A DNA stretch of 64,000 bases from Lamellibrachia satsuma (taxonomy: Eukaryota; Annelida; Polychaeta; Sabellida; Siboglinidae): NCBI GenBank assembly GCA_033239005.1, contig BSQZ01000097.1, positions 124,001-188,000 of the forward strand, written 5' to 3'. Position 1 is the first letter of the stretch; each line of letters opens with the position of its first letter. A program made the translations under genes and the position numbers. Positions 44,187 through 54,084 of the stretch are shown here, in pieces. The notes beneath the pieces are model-generated. The model saw nothing but the letters and a program-made list of their open reading frames with translations, did not search any database and had not been told where the DNA came from.

Positions 44187-44421
44187 GTAGATGAGTGTTG
44201 GCCTTAGTATTCTGCCGATCTGCAAGATGGTGCCCGTCTGTTCGCTGATGATGAAAAACATAAACGGGTAGTCAGTGCAGAACATCCGGTCAATTTGACT
44301 ATTGTCCAAGTCCAAGATCTCATGCGCTCCTTCTGTCGTCCGGCAAGCCGATGACTTCAGTCCCTCGTCAAACTCAAGAGACACGTGAAGACATGTCACC
44401 CGAACAGGTTGTACGTGCCGT
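44184..44421 (-). pseudogene. Serpin C-terminal exon (reactive loop to C-terminus)
   Basis: Acceptor TTATGATTTTGCAG and a TAG stop bound the exon. It encodes LHVSLEFDEGLKSSACRTTE, then a variable loop and DYPFMFFI, ending in TGTILQIGRIL. Known serpins have a hinge (NEEGTEAAAAT-like), a reactive-centre loop, a DHPFLFFI segment and a TG.ILF.GR..NP end, all in this order and at similar spacing. The hinge here (EFDEGLKSSACRTTEG) departs from the small-residue consensus for loop insertion, so inhibitory activity is doubtful. The gene lacks its middle exons (see finding), so I call it a pseudogene or grossly rearranged gene. Confidence 0.8.
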
Positions 44422-44481
44422 CTGCAAAATCATAAAATACAGGTTACTGGATACCGCGTTATATAAGTACTGATACCTATG

Positions 44482-44560
<79 letters not shown>
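44482..44560. repeat. (TA)n microsatellite
   Basis: About 38 TA dinucleotides between the serpin exon and the LINE scrap. Confidence 0.98.
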
Positions 44561-44561
<1 letters not shown>

Positions 44562-44563
<2 letters not shown>

Positions 44564-44870
44564 TACTCCTATTGTTAATGTTGAGTTCTTGGTAACTATG
44601 TTATACCAAATTGCTTCCTCATAATCTGTTTCACTTTTCAGTGTTAGATTCTTTAATATATACAATTACTCCACCTCCCCTTCTCTCACGCCTGTCCTTC
44701 CTAAACATTACATAACCTGTCAGTGCTAACTAAGCAACTACTATATATGATTCTGTGGTACCTATTACATGAAGGTCAATATCTGCTACCATAATGTCTA
44801 ACTCACTTTTTTATTTACTATGTTCCTGACATTTAAACACACACATTTAAGTTAATTTTCCGAAATTATT
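44562..44870 (-). pseudogene. LINE endonuclease fragment
   Basis: The minus strand reads [20 protein letters not shown] followed by LTIGVI. This matches the EN domain of the LINE at 47.5-50.4 kb (LEREADCDEAVWCKIVSGNS, LTIGLVY). The match extends in nucleotide sequence to the CATAATGTCTAACTCAC and AATATCTGCTACC stretches. Both ends are abrupt. It lies within the serpin locus where the central exons should be. Confidence 0.8.
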
Positions 44871-44984
44871 GGTGAACATTTCTTTGGATGTGTATTTGTG
44901 CTCCTTTGTACAGTAGAGGAACTTTAAGCAGCAAAGAAATGTTATATTAACAAAAGGTATGCAATGAATATGTGTCAAAGTAAT

Positions 44985-45078
44985 GCTCCTATATATATAT
45001 ATATATATATATGGTATGATACTCCCTGCCATTAAGTACTTCGCCACTGTCACAACTTACATTACAAAGTAATGTTCC

Positions 45079-45138
<60 letters not shown>

Positions 45139-45200
45139 TATGATACTCCCCGCCACTAAGTACTTCGCCACTGTCACAACTTCCATTACAAAGTAATGCT

Positions 45201-45263
<63 letters not shown>

Positions 45264-45310
45264 TATGATACTCCCACCACTAAGTACTTCGCCACTGCCA
45301 CAACTTACAT
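44985..45310. repeat. Three ~110-bp units of (TA)n plus serpin intron-border sequence
   Basis: Each unit has a (TA)n run followed by GGTATGATACTCCC, CACTAAGTACTTCGCCACTG and a CACAACTTACAT-like segment. The last segment in reverse is the splice-donor side of the serpin exon at 45309 (AT|GTAAGTTGTG). The border has been amplified together with the TA run. Confidence 0.9.
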
Positions 45311-45456
45311 TTGATGTACAGATTCTGCGCGTGTCGTCCACTGACCTGGCAGATATCATCCCGCGTCACTCCCTGGTACAGCATTCTGAGTCCCACACTA
45401 AGGCTGACTGGGGCAAAGACTATGTTTTCTGACCTCTTCCCGTCCTTAATGAACTC
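45309..45456 (-). pseudogene. Serpin exon (helix A to helix B region)
   Basis: Acceptor CTCTGTGTCTTTAG starts the exon. It encodes EFIKDGKRSENIVFAPVSLS followed by VGLRMLYQGVTRDDICQ. Serpins have a conserved NI(F/V)FSP.S(I/L)...L.ML..GA.G.T segment at this position. The exon may end at donor AT|GTAAGT (45309) or at CAG|GTCAGT (45346). It is in phase 0 with the preceding candidate exon. No stop interrupts it. Confidence 0.75.
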
Positions 45457-45894
45457 CTAAAGACACAGAGAATGCATACATGAAGGAATTGGACATCAGC
45501 TGATCACACAAACCTTTCTCTTAATGCAACCAAGAGATAAATTAGCTGATATATTGTCTCCACTTGTAAAGGTTCAGACATCTCCTGAATACTCATGAAA
45601 CTCCACGTCTTGTTACTTGCCAAGTGTCGTATCAGTAAAACTCACGTAGCACTCACACTTAAATATAGTCAAGTCAATGTACATTATGTAGTTGAATAAG
45701 AAAACATTTTCGTACTGAATGATAATTATAACAATTAACCACATAATTCATAGATTAAATAGAAATGACCATCGATAACAAGACTTTATATTATTTTGAA
45801 TGATTATAACATAATTTATCTCAGTCTGTTGTTTACCTAAATGTTGTTAGACACTGCTAGACATGACCCTTTGAACAATGTTATAAGTAATCAT

Positions 45895-46050
45895 GAGGGG
45901 AGGGGAGAGGTGGGGGAGGGGTTGGGGTGAGGAGGTGGAAAGGTAAGGGGAGGGGTAGGGGTGAGAAGTGGAGTGTGGAGATAGACAGACAGGGAGGGGA
46001 GGGTAGGGGGTGAGGGAGACACAGAGAAAGACAGAGGCAGGGAGGAGGAG
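45895..46050. repeat. Purine-rich tract
   Basis: GGGGAGG-rich plus strand within the intron between the first two serpin exons. Confidence 0.85.
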
Positions 46051-46134
46051 GTTATATTCTGGTTCGTACACGCATGTTCGCACGTACACAAACTAAGACT
46101 TAGAAGAGATCAATCACGTGGTGCCACCTGGTAC

Positions 46135-46372
46135 TGAGACATAATGGTTGATAGCTCGCGACAGACGCAGGAGATGGGAGTGAGTCATGTATGGCGACCT
46201 GTCAGTTGACACCGTTCCATTGGTCGTTTCACCTGTCATCTTGTCACCTGTTGCTGCGGAGATGGTCACTTGGTCCTTTGACGATCCGCCTACCATGGTG
46301 GCGACATCTGTCGGATGGGCATGCATCGTTCTGGCAATGATGAAATGTTTTTGTTGTAGGTAGTTCTTTGAT
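46135..46372 (-). pseudogene. Serpin first coding exon (candidate)
   Basis: An acceptor GCCGTGGTTTCAG lies at 46373 and ATG at 46326. The exon encodes ~64 residues. The first 45 are Thr/Ser-rich without a signal peptide, and the end reads HSHLLRLSRAINHYVS, compatible with the amphipathic helix A of serpins. The donor TCA|GTACCA is weak. Joined in phase 0 to 45456, the helix continues into EFIKDGKRSENIV as expected for the family. Absence of a signal suggests a cytoplasmic type. Confidence 0.6.
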
Positions 46373-46529
46373 CTGAAACCACGGCATATATATACACTGT
46401 TTATTACTATTTGACCTGATAACTATGATGATGAACACATAGACAACAACATTTGACATTCAGAAACATAGCCAAGATAATCCGTCCTGGGGTCTGCAAG
46501 TGACATACAACATCCAGCGCGCTGATGCA

Positions 46530-46610
46530 GCTATGGTCTAACACTGAACTGAAGTATCCATATAGGTCTCCACCATTAAAAAACCTTGTGCTATCATATT
46601 TAAATGCTTT
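46530..46610 (-). pseudogene. Short LINE scrap
   Basis: The stretch ACACTGAACTGAAGTATCCA to CCACCATTAAAAAACCTTGT matches about 49150-49200 of the 47.5-kb LINE (ACTGAACCGAAGTAACCATT; GCCATTAAAAACCCGTGATA). Confidence 0.65.
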
Positions 46611-46885
46611 AAATTACATTACATGCCTCAGCATGTATACCTTACATTGTTACCCACCCCAGCTAGCTGCTCAACCCTGCCATTGTTTCAATGTCTGTGT
46701 GAGCTGATAAGACACGTGGACTGAGGGGAAGGTGGGGGCTTCACAAGGCAAATATCATCATCAACTATACATAAAATGTCTTTGTTACTTTTGTTACTTT
46801 TACTAGTAACAGTGCCAAGAACTGCAAGTCTGAGTCTTCACTCCTACCCAGACCAGTTTCCATAAAAGGCCACATTTAAAAAATA

Positions 46886-47034
46886 CAGTAGAACCCCTCG
46901 ATGTGGCCACCCGTTGGAAACAGCCACCCCTCAAAAACGACCACTCTGACAGTGTGTTCTTGTCATATTTACACCTCTGTAATCTGACCACTTTTTTTTG
47001 TCACATGGGTGGCCTATTTAGAAGGACCTTACTG
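46886..47034. mobile_element. 149-bp MITE with ~26-bp inverted ends
   Basis: The left end CAGTAGAACCCCTCGATGTG plus GCCACC pairs with the right end read in reverse (CAGTAAGGTCCTTCTAAATAGG plus CCACC, as separate pieces CAGTAAGGTCC and ATAGGCCACC). A partial copy lies at about 57050-57127. The family resembles CAGTARAACC-type mariner-like MITEs widespread in invertebrates. Confidence 0.6.
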
Positions 47035-47463
47035 TGAATGTATTGCAAAAATAACTTGAATAAGAAAAAGTAGTTTTTATTTTTATGTATTTGTCTGGTA
47101 GTCACTGTGCTGACCACAAAAGAACTGCCAAGTTTACTGGACAACCTTGTCACTTTAACTGAGGTGACACTTGACATAACATATTAGTGACTTGACAGTA
47201 TTACAAAGTTGATGACATTACCAAGTCACACAGTCCTACCTGAAGAATTCCATTATCCTGTTCCTGACTGTGCAGTCGGAAGATACAAACACTCCTTGCC
47301 AGCGCTCTGCTGCGACATGACCAGCCTGGTGGCGCACTCTATGAACATGATCAGACATCATGTCACCTTGGGATCAAGCGTGACACTATGTCCTGTCTTC
47401 TCAACATGAATGATTCTCATGTTCCAGGCGACTTCATCCTGTGGCGATGGATTGACAGGTTTA
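47035..47463. repeat. Low-copy block, copy A, first half
   Basis: Matches 57413-57905 (copy B) at high identity and 51400-51850 (copy C) more distantly. Contains the plus-strand 26-codon frame ending TAG (KELPSLLDN type) and, on the minus strand, an exon-like segment ending at donor CTTCAG|GTAGGACTG (47245). It is interrupted by the LINE at 47464. Confidence 0.88.
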
Positions 47464-50348
47464 ACAAGATTTAACAAGATTTGCCATCCAAGCCAAAGGC
47501 CCAGATGGCAAGTGGACAAGGAAGCCATTGGCTTATCGAGAGTCCAACAATGTTCATCTACTTATAGCCCGCCCTCCTGAGATATGTGTCAACCTTGTTT
47601 TTAAACATATTCACGCTGCTAGCAGTTACACAATCTGTAGACAATTTGTTCCATTCATTTATTGTCCTCTGTGAGAACGAGTGCTTCCTGATTTCCAATC
47701 TACATTGATCCTTTACTAATTTTACCTCATGTCCTCTAGTTCTGCTATCCTTCTTGAGTGAGAAAAACATATTTCTATCAATATTTTCATACCCATTCAA
47801 TATCTTAAAAACTTCAATCTGATCTCCTCTTAACCTCCTTGTCTCTAGAGTTGTTAAACCACATTCTTTCAGGCGTTCTTCATAACTAAGGTCTCTCAGT
47901 TCTGGAATCATTTTAGTTGCTCTCCTTTGTATGCGTTCAAGCGTATCTATATCCTTCTTACGATATGGTCTCCATGCTTGTATACAGTATTCTAAATGAG
48001 GTCTAACTATTGCTTTATAAAGAAGTATAATTAACTTTTTTCCCTTGTATGTTATGTTTCTTCTAATCAATCCAAGAATTCGATTACCCTTTGAAGCTGC
48101 AATACCACACTGCTCTGAAACTTTCATATCAGCGCTTATTGTAACTCCTAAGTCCTTTTCTTTTACAGTAGTACCCAGAACAGTATCTCCCATTTTATAG
48201 TTTACATTCAAGTTCCTATGTCCTGTATGTAGGCATTTACATTTCCCAAAATTGAACAACATCTGCCATTTCTCAGACCATTTCACTAATCTGTCTAGAT
48301 CGTTTTGTAAATGTTGTTTATCACCATCAGTATTAACCTTTCTAAACAGTTTTGTGTCATCCGCAAATTTCAGTACGTTACTTGTTATACTGTCGTCCAA
48401 GTCATTGATATAAATTAAGAATAATATAGGTCCTAATACTGATCCTTGAGGTACCCCACTCAAAACCGATTTCCAATTTGAAACTTCTCCATCTACTACA
48501 ACTCGTTGTCCTCTGTCAGTCAGCCATTGTTCTACCCAGTCAGTTATGCTATCCCCAATACCATGGGCTTTTAATTTAAGTAGTAATCTTTGATGTGGCA
48601 CTTTGTCAAAAGCTTTCTGAAAATCTAAGTAGATAATATCTACTGGCGATCCCACGTCTATCCACTGAGTGATTTCTTCCAAAAAACATAACATATTTGT
48701 TAAGCATGACCTCGCTTTAAGGAATCCATGTTGAGATGAATTTAATAATTTATGCTTAACGAGGAATTCCACCATATGGTCTTTAATTAACCTTTCTAAT
48801 AATTTACAAATCACTGACGTTAAACTCACTGGTCTGTAATTCTCTGACTTATTTCTCGAACCCTTTTTAAATAATGGTATGATGTTTGCTTCTTTCCATT
48901 CAAACGGAACAACTCCCTCTTTTAATGACAAGTTGAATACTCTTGCAAGTGGTATACTGATTTGTTCTACTGTTTCCATTAGTAATTTTGGAGGAATCCC
49001 ATCCACTCCCGGTGATTTGTTATCCTTCATTGCCTTTATTTTCTTAGCTACCAATTCTGGAGTTACAACTAACGGACCTAAATAGTCAGATTTAGCCCCC
49101 TGAAATTTAGCATCAGCAACTGGTAATGAACTAATATCTTCTTTGGTAAACACTGAACCGAAGTAACCATTTAGGTCTTCCGCCATTAAAAACCCGTGAT
49201 ATTATATTTCCAGCACTGTCTTCTAGAGGTCCAACCTTGTCTTGTACGTTTTGTTTACTCCTGACATATGCATAAAAACTCTTGCTGTCATTTTTTATGT
49301 TACATGCTAGTTTTTGCTCATAGCTTCTTTTAGATTGTCTAATTTCAGTTGTAGCTGCATTAAGTGCCTCTTTGTATTTTGCATAGTCTTCGTCCTTTCT
49401 GGTACGCCTATAAACCCTCCACATAGTTTGTTTTAGCATTATTTTTCTAATAGCCTCTTTTGACAAGTGTTTCTTTCTACACCGTTTTCCTTGTTTTTGG
49501 AAGGGAACAAATTTATCGATGATACTCTCAATTTCATATTTTAGAATATTCCAACATTCAATTGCGGTCTTATTCATCAGCATGTTATTCCAATCTAGCT
49601 TTGCTAAGTATTTTCTCATATCTTTGTAGTTACCTTTGTGGAAGTTTCTCTTGTACGTTTTCTTATTTTTACTTTCTGATTTTACATTGATGTCAAAATG
49701 TATTTGATTATGGTCACTATTACCCAATGGTTCAAATATTTTTACATTGTCCACTAATTCTTTTTGTGATGACAAAACTATATCTAATACATTTTCTCCC
49801 CTGGTTGGTTCTAGTACGTGCTGAGTAAGAAAGCTATCCTGGATTAAAAATAGAAATTGTTGGTCCTCAATCCCTGTGCTCTCTAGAGAATTCCATTGTA
49901 TGTGTCCATGGTTAAAATCTCCCATTATGATACATTCCCCTTTACTAACTTCCTTTATAGCGTTTTTTATTTTTGTGTTGTCCTCTTCGTTTATGTTTGG
50001 ACTTCGGTAAACTAATCCAATAGTTAATTTTGAATTTCCTGAAACAATTTTGCACCAAACAGCTTCATCGCAATCTGCTTCCCTTTCTAGTTTTATTTCA
50101 TAAGCCTGAATAGATTCTTTAACATATAAAATAACTCCCCCGCCCCTTCTTCCTATTCGATCTTTCCTAAACATTACATATCCTGTCAGTCCTAATTCAG
50201 CATCTGTTATATCTATGTTGGCCCATGATTCAGTTATACCAATTATGTGAGGGTCAATATCTTCTACCATAATGTTTAATTCGTTTTTCTTATTTACTAT
50301 GCTCCTTGCATTTAAACATACGCATCTATAACCTTTTTCAGAGATGTT
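47464..50348 (-). mobile_element. LINE D: nearly intact CR1-like ORF2 element inserted in a duplicated block
   Basis: A 2.9-kb minus-strand element with endonuclease and reverse transcriptase. Its 3' end is repeated (AAATCTTGTTAAATCTTGTT) and its 5' end lies near 50348. Insertion is proven by copy B of the block, where GACAGGTTTATCCAGG is continuous at 57894-57908. Here the left flank ends GACAGGTTTA and the right flank begins TTTATCCAGG, giving a short direct repeat (TTTA) as possible target duplication. ORF1 and the 5' UTR are absent. Confidence 0.9.
47558..49186 (-). CDS. Reverse transcriptase of LINE D
   Basis: A 542-codon open frame. RT motifs in order: [16 protein letters not shown] (residues ~99-114), [17 protein letters not shown] (~119-135), [12 protein letters not shown] (~187-198), [20 protein letters not shown] (~245-264), the catalytic FADD box (~279-282), then thumb and [17 protein letters not shown] and the WNKLS C-terminal motif. 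Palm aspartates are intact and there is no internal stop. The protein would act in the nucleus by target-primed reverse transcription, but its endonuclease is in a different frame (shift near 49190). The 542-residue length agrees with the RT half of CR1-like ORF2. Confidence 0.88.
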   Translation of the reverse strand: MAEDLNGYFGSVFTKEDISSLPVADAKFQGAKSDYLGPLVVTPELVAKKIKAMKDNKSPGVDGIPPKLLMETVEQISIPLARVFNLSLKEGVVPFEWKEANIIPLFKKGSRNKSENYRPVSLTSVICKLLERLIKDHMVEFLVKHKLLNSSQHGFLKARSCLTNMLCFLEEITQWIDVGSPVDIIYLDFQKAFDKVPHQRLLLKLKAHGIGDSITDWVEQWLTDRGQRVVVDGEVSNWKSVLSGVPQGSVLGPILFLIYINDLDDSITSNVLKFADDTKLFRKVNTDGDKQHLQNDLDRLVKWSEKWQMLFNFGKCKCLHTGHRNLNVNYKMGDTVLGTTVKEKDLGVTISADMKVSEQCGIAASKGNRILGLIRRNITYKGKKLIILLYKAIVRPHLEYCIQAWRPYRKKDIDTLERIQRRATKMIPELRDLSYEERLKECGLTTLETRRLRGDQIEVFKILNGYENIDRNMFFSLKKDSRTRGHEVKLVKDQCRLEIRKHSFSQRTINEWNKLSTDCVTASSVNMFKNKVDTYLRRAGYK

Positions 50349-50429
50349 TTTATCCAGGTAAATGCAGCCACTCCTATGAATTACAATGAACAGAGCTGAG
50401 AGATTGTTACAGAGGAACAACACTTCCAA
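49131..50429 (-). pseudogene. Endonuclease domain of LINE D, fused to host sequence
   Basis: A 432-codon frame. The first ~28 residues ([19 protein letters not shown]) are host flank, identical in frame to copy B at 57.9 kb. LINE sequence then starts and carries LNARSIVNKKNEL, GITESWANIDI (catalytic Glu), GGGVILYVKES, MGDFNHGHIQW (GDFN) and GNSDHNQI (SDH). All endonuclease catalytic motifs are present. The frame ends past ISRVFNGG in a short out-of-frame tail; one base shift near 49190 separates it from the RT frame. Confidence 0.85.
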
Positions 50430-51130
50430 GTTCCTAGCATAGTGCTGCAGTTATATGATATTGTTACTGCCCTCATTAGTCATTACACACAAGTTTGGTG
50501 CACACTGGTGCACACAAACATTTCTAACTGAAACCAATAAACACTTTGCAATTTTATGGTCCACAATGACAAGACATTTTGTCAGGACACACAACTATAA
50601 TTTCACCATGTACAGTGCTGCCTCAGAGTGAATATCATACAAATTATGTTGAAATCCCAAAAAGCAGGTTCACCAACAGAAGTTGTTAAGAAACCACAGA
50701 AGTCTCCCAACAGGCCACAAAAGTGATGAGCTGTCAGCAGGTGTCACTGTATATGAAGTTTTTCTCACATGTAAATTAGGTATGGGGTCTAAATGCACTT
50801 GGTCAAATACAAAGAGTTTGTGGAATGCACACAAATTATGTGCACAGCGGTATACATTCCCACTGCGTCACATATAAACAGATAGACTGGGCAGCTACTT
50901 ACTACAACATCCAAACTTTTCCACTTCTCTTCATCTTCTCTTTCTTGTTCTTCTTTGTACTTTCTGGAAGAAACATCAAAGTTTGTCTTGAGCCTTGAAA
51001 GCATAAACTAACTCACTGTGATCATGTGTGATTGGAGGTCGATGCTGTTTTTGAAAGAAGACACATTGACATGTCACGTGTCTCAGCTATGGCATTTCTT
51101 TCTACTACATAAATAGTTCAGATTGTGTTA
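50349..51130. repeat. Low-copy block, copy A, second half
   Basis: Continues the alignment with copy B at 57905-58640 after the LINE. Shared landmarks: GCAGCCACTCCTATG, TCCAAGTTCCTAGCATAG, GTGATGAGCTGTCAGCAGGT, AACAGATAGACTGGGCAGCT and the exon at 50903-50963. Confidence 0.9.
50903..50963 (-). CDS. Small Glu/Lys-rich exon, copy A
   Basis: Acceptor GATGTTTCTTCCAG, donor GTTGTA|GTAAGTAG. The exon encodes KYKEEQEREDEEKWKSLDVV, a charged coiled-coil-like segment. The homologous exon in copy B (58436-58487) is 9 bp shorter, an in-frame difference, with splice sites conserved. Retention of frame and borders suggests it was under coding constraint. The protein family is not recognised. Confidence 0.5.
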
Positions 51131-51139
51131 CTCCAGTGC

Positions 51140-51400
51140 TCTTGGCTTAAGCCTTTTCACTCCCTGGTGGAGCATAAACCATTAACGACTCCTTTCTACC
51201 AGACATTGTTTTGGGCCTGCATTTTCCAGTTTTTTCCCCATTGCCCTGAGGGTTCCGTTACTCAGCTATATTTAATTCATCAAATAAATAAAATTTGTGT
51301 TGTGCTTATGCAATGAGTGAAGTGTATGCAAAAAGACAAACACAAAATGTAGCAAATTAATCTCTAGATCTCAACAACTATTTACTGAGTATGTATTGCA
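51140..51400. other. Unassigned sequence between block copies
   Basis: A 63-codon plus frame at 51125-51316 has no known motif. The CCAGTGCTCTTGGCTTAAGC stretch at 51131-51157 recurs at 59116-59145. Confidence 0.45.
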
Positions 51401-51860
51401 AAAATAACTCAAATGAGGACAAGTAGTTTTTATTCTTATTTAGTTGTCTGGTAACATCATGCGGACTGAGGGGCAGGTTATTTAGTTGTCTGGTAGTTGC
51501 TGCAACATTTCTATTAAATCTGAACTACATTATAGGTGAGACATTACAGAAGGGTCCATGCACTGTGTTAACCACAAAAGAAATGCCAAGTTTACTGGAC
51601 AACCATGTCAGTATAACTGAGGTTGCACTTGAAATGACAGACTAGTGAGTTGACTGTATTACGAAGTTGATGACATTACCAAGTCACACAGTCCTACCTG
51701 AAGAATTCCCTTCAGGTCCTGCACCAGACAGAGCAGACGGAAGACACAAGCACGCCTTGCTAATGCTTTGCTGTGGCGTACTCTGAGCACATGATCAGAC
51801 ATCCTATTACCTTGGTATCCAGCATGAGATTATCTCCTGTTGTCATGGGCCAAAACATCC
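51400..51860. repeat. Low-copy block, copy C
   Basis: A diverged copy of the 47035-47463 segment. Its minus-strand exon-like end, before the donor CTTCAG|GTAGGACTG, has no TAA in the frame where copies A and B are stopped. In the phase-0 frame it reads ALARRACVFRLLCLVQDLKG. Confidence 0.85.
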
Positions 51861-51869
51861 AACACCCAT

Positions 51870-52270
51870 ATGAATAGGGTGGACCTGATGAATACACCAA
51901 TTACCATGTGTGTTTACAGAAACTTAATATTTCTAATACCTCCATAATTTTACGCTTTTGTTATTGAACTTTACTTGCATATTACACAGACAACACCTAT
52001 TCAAAGCTATGCAAATATTATGTAACATACTCATTACAAATTTAGTTAAAAGTAAGTTTAAAATATACCTAAAATTGTTATATCGTGTAAATTAACTAAG
52101 TATATGTCTGCGATTAAACTCCATAAAATTAATAAGTTTACTTATAAATTAAAGTAGATATAGTGAAAAATGTTTAAATGGAATTTTTCATAAAATATTT
52201 TCGTTATCATTGTCATGTCATTAGTTGCATCATAAATTATTACATAATATCATTCTGTTGAAAATGGATT
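51870..52270. other. AT-rich unassigned sequence
   Basis: No ORF or repeat recognised. Confidence 0.4.
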
Positions 52271-52271
52271 A

Positions 52272-52628
52272 ATGACTAATGTGACATCTGAAACTTTGGA
52301 ATATTACCTTTCAAATGATACTACACTTGTCCCATTTGAATCAGTTTCTAAAAATTACATGTTGGCTTACCTGAACGTGAACTGCCTTAATGCATTATTA
52401 ACTTTACAATGTAATGAACACTGTGGGGAGATGTGGCTATGTGGCAGAGACCCCCAGACTGTCGATCGAGATGACTGGGGTTCGGAACTATACCAGCTGC
52501 CATTTAAACATTTGGACAATTTTGTTTGTTTGTTCAGGGGAAGAAAACTAAAAGATCCTACACATCCTGAAAAACAACATGTCACGGACTCACTGGTGAT
52601 CTCATTCTCGAAACTACCATTGACGTAG
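52272..52628 (+). other. Unrecognised 118-codon ORF
   Basis: An open frame with protein-like composition (GEMWLCGRDPQTVDRDDWGS). No signal peptide, membrane segment or known motif is seen. It stops 30 bp before the foldback transposon. The codon composition differs from surrounding AT-rich DNA, so it may be a relic of a gene or element, but I cannot name it. Confidence 0.3.
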
Positions 52629-52656
52629 AAATCCTTACAAAATTAATGCCAATAAT

Positions 52657-52664
52657 GGACTGCC
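52657..52664. repeat. Target site duplication, left (GGACTGCC)
   Basis: Identical to 55864-55871, immediately outside the inverted repeats. Confidence 0.88.
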
Positions 52665-53290
52665 GGTAATCGTTTACTTAACTGGCCTAAATTATTAGGG
52701 CTTTATACCGACGATTTTTCCAGAATTTTTTTACCTGAATGCGTTCCTTGCACCATTCCGCATATGTTCCAGTAAAAAAAGTTCATATATTCTTTAAAAA
52801 TATTGTGTTTTAGGCCACTTTTAATCAGTTTTACACCTCAAAACAGCGGAACCGATCGCATAATAAACATGGCGCGTGTGTGATTTGCGCATTAGTCACG
52901 CCTCGGTGCCATCAGAACCACGAAGGCAATGTTTGTGTGTATTGGGCATACAATTACGCAACGTAAAAAAATGAAGAGAAAACATTTAGAAAATAGGCTC
53001 CAAAAATGTTTCAAACGAAGAAATTCTAGAAAAAAAATTAAAACATTCTCCACAGTTTTCATATTAAACGCAACATTTGTAGAGCACATACAGTCACTTC
53101 TAACGTAATATTTAATATTTTATTTAATGAAATATTTGATGTAGCAAATATTATTTGTATGAAAATTGTGGTCAATATTAGATGTTATACGCTTGCGCAA
53201 CTACAAGGGGACATCTCATTGTATGTCATTGTTAATATAATTAAATTTAAAAGAATGCATGGGTTAAATTATCTGTCATTTGGTGAACAA
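52665..53290 (+). repeat. Left terminal inverted repeat
   Basis: Pairs with about 55240-55863. Landmarks shared: TTAGGGCTTTATNCCGACGA, TGTTTTAGGCCACTTTTAAT, AACATGGCGCGTGTG, CACGCCTCGGTGCCATCAGA, CATTTGTAGAGCACATACAG and GCGCAACTACAAGGGGACAT. Confidence 0.92.
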
Positions 53291-53585
53291 AGATTATTGT
53301 TTTTGTAATTAAAAATGAAATTGATGATATTGCATGTCATGTGCATCTTTAAAGGGAAAATTCACTGCATGTCATTGTTAATATAATTAAATTTAAAAGA
53401 ATGCAGGGATTAAATTATCTGTCGTTTGGTGAACAAAGGTTTTTTTTTTTAAATTATGCTGATATTCCATGTCTGGTTTTCTTCTGATGGGGAGGGGTAT
53501 TGTTAATATAATTAAATTTAAAAGAATGTAGGGTTAAATGATCTGTAGTTTGGTGAACAAAGGTTGTTTTTAAATTATGCTGATA
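53195..53585. repeat. Left subterminal repeats, ~150-bp period, three copies
   Basis: GTCATTGTTAATATAATTAA, TTTAAAAGAATGCA, AAATTATCTGTC and TTTGGTGAACAAAG recur at about 53227, 53372 and 53498. A poly-purine GGGAGGGAGGGAGGGGGG tract follows at 53610-53638. Confidence 0.88.
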
Positions 53586-54084
53586 TTGCATGTCTGGTTT
53601 CCTTCTGATGGGGAGGGAGGGGGAGGGAGGGAGGGGGGTATTCTGTGTTGTATGTTTTTGCAGCAATATCCTGCGAAATCGTGATGTAGTACCGCCTTGC
53701 CAGTGATTAATGGGAAGAAGAAGATATAGCTCAGAAATAATTGTAATTGTTCATAATAAATAACATTAATTAGTTTCTCATAATACATGTGAATTAAAAG
53801 CATCCTGTCATTGCGCATACACACATTCAACAAAATATATAACATTAATTAACATATTAGTAATTAATTAATCCACGTGCTACACTATTGTAACTGCTAG
53901 TGTGATTTTGACGTGTAATAAATAAAACACAAAAGTTTACAGTTATTTAGCTTTCTTAAAGGGATGGAGTCATCACAGAGTATTCAGTATCCTTGCCACA
54001 ATAATTACGTAAAAACAGAAATGTATTATTATCATTATGGGACTACATAACTTTTCATTATCATTACAAGCCATCATTGTCAGT

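Noticed and set aside
48879..49085. 68-codon plus-strand ORF
   Set aside because: Antisense shadow of the LINE D reverse transcriptase.
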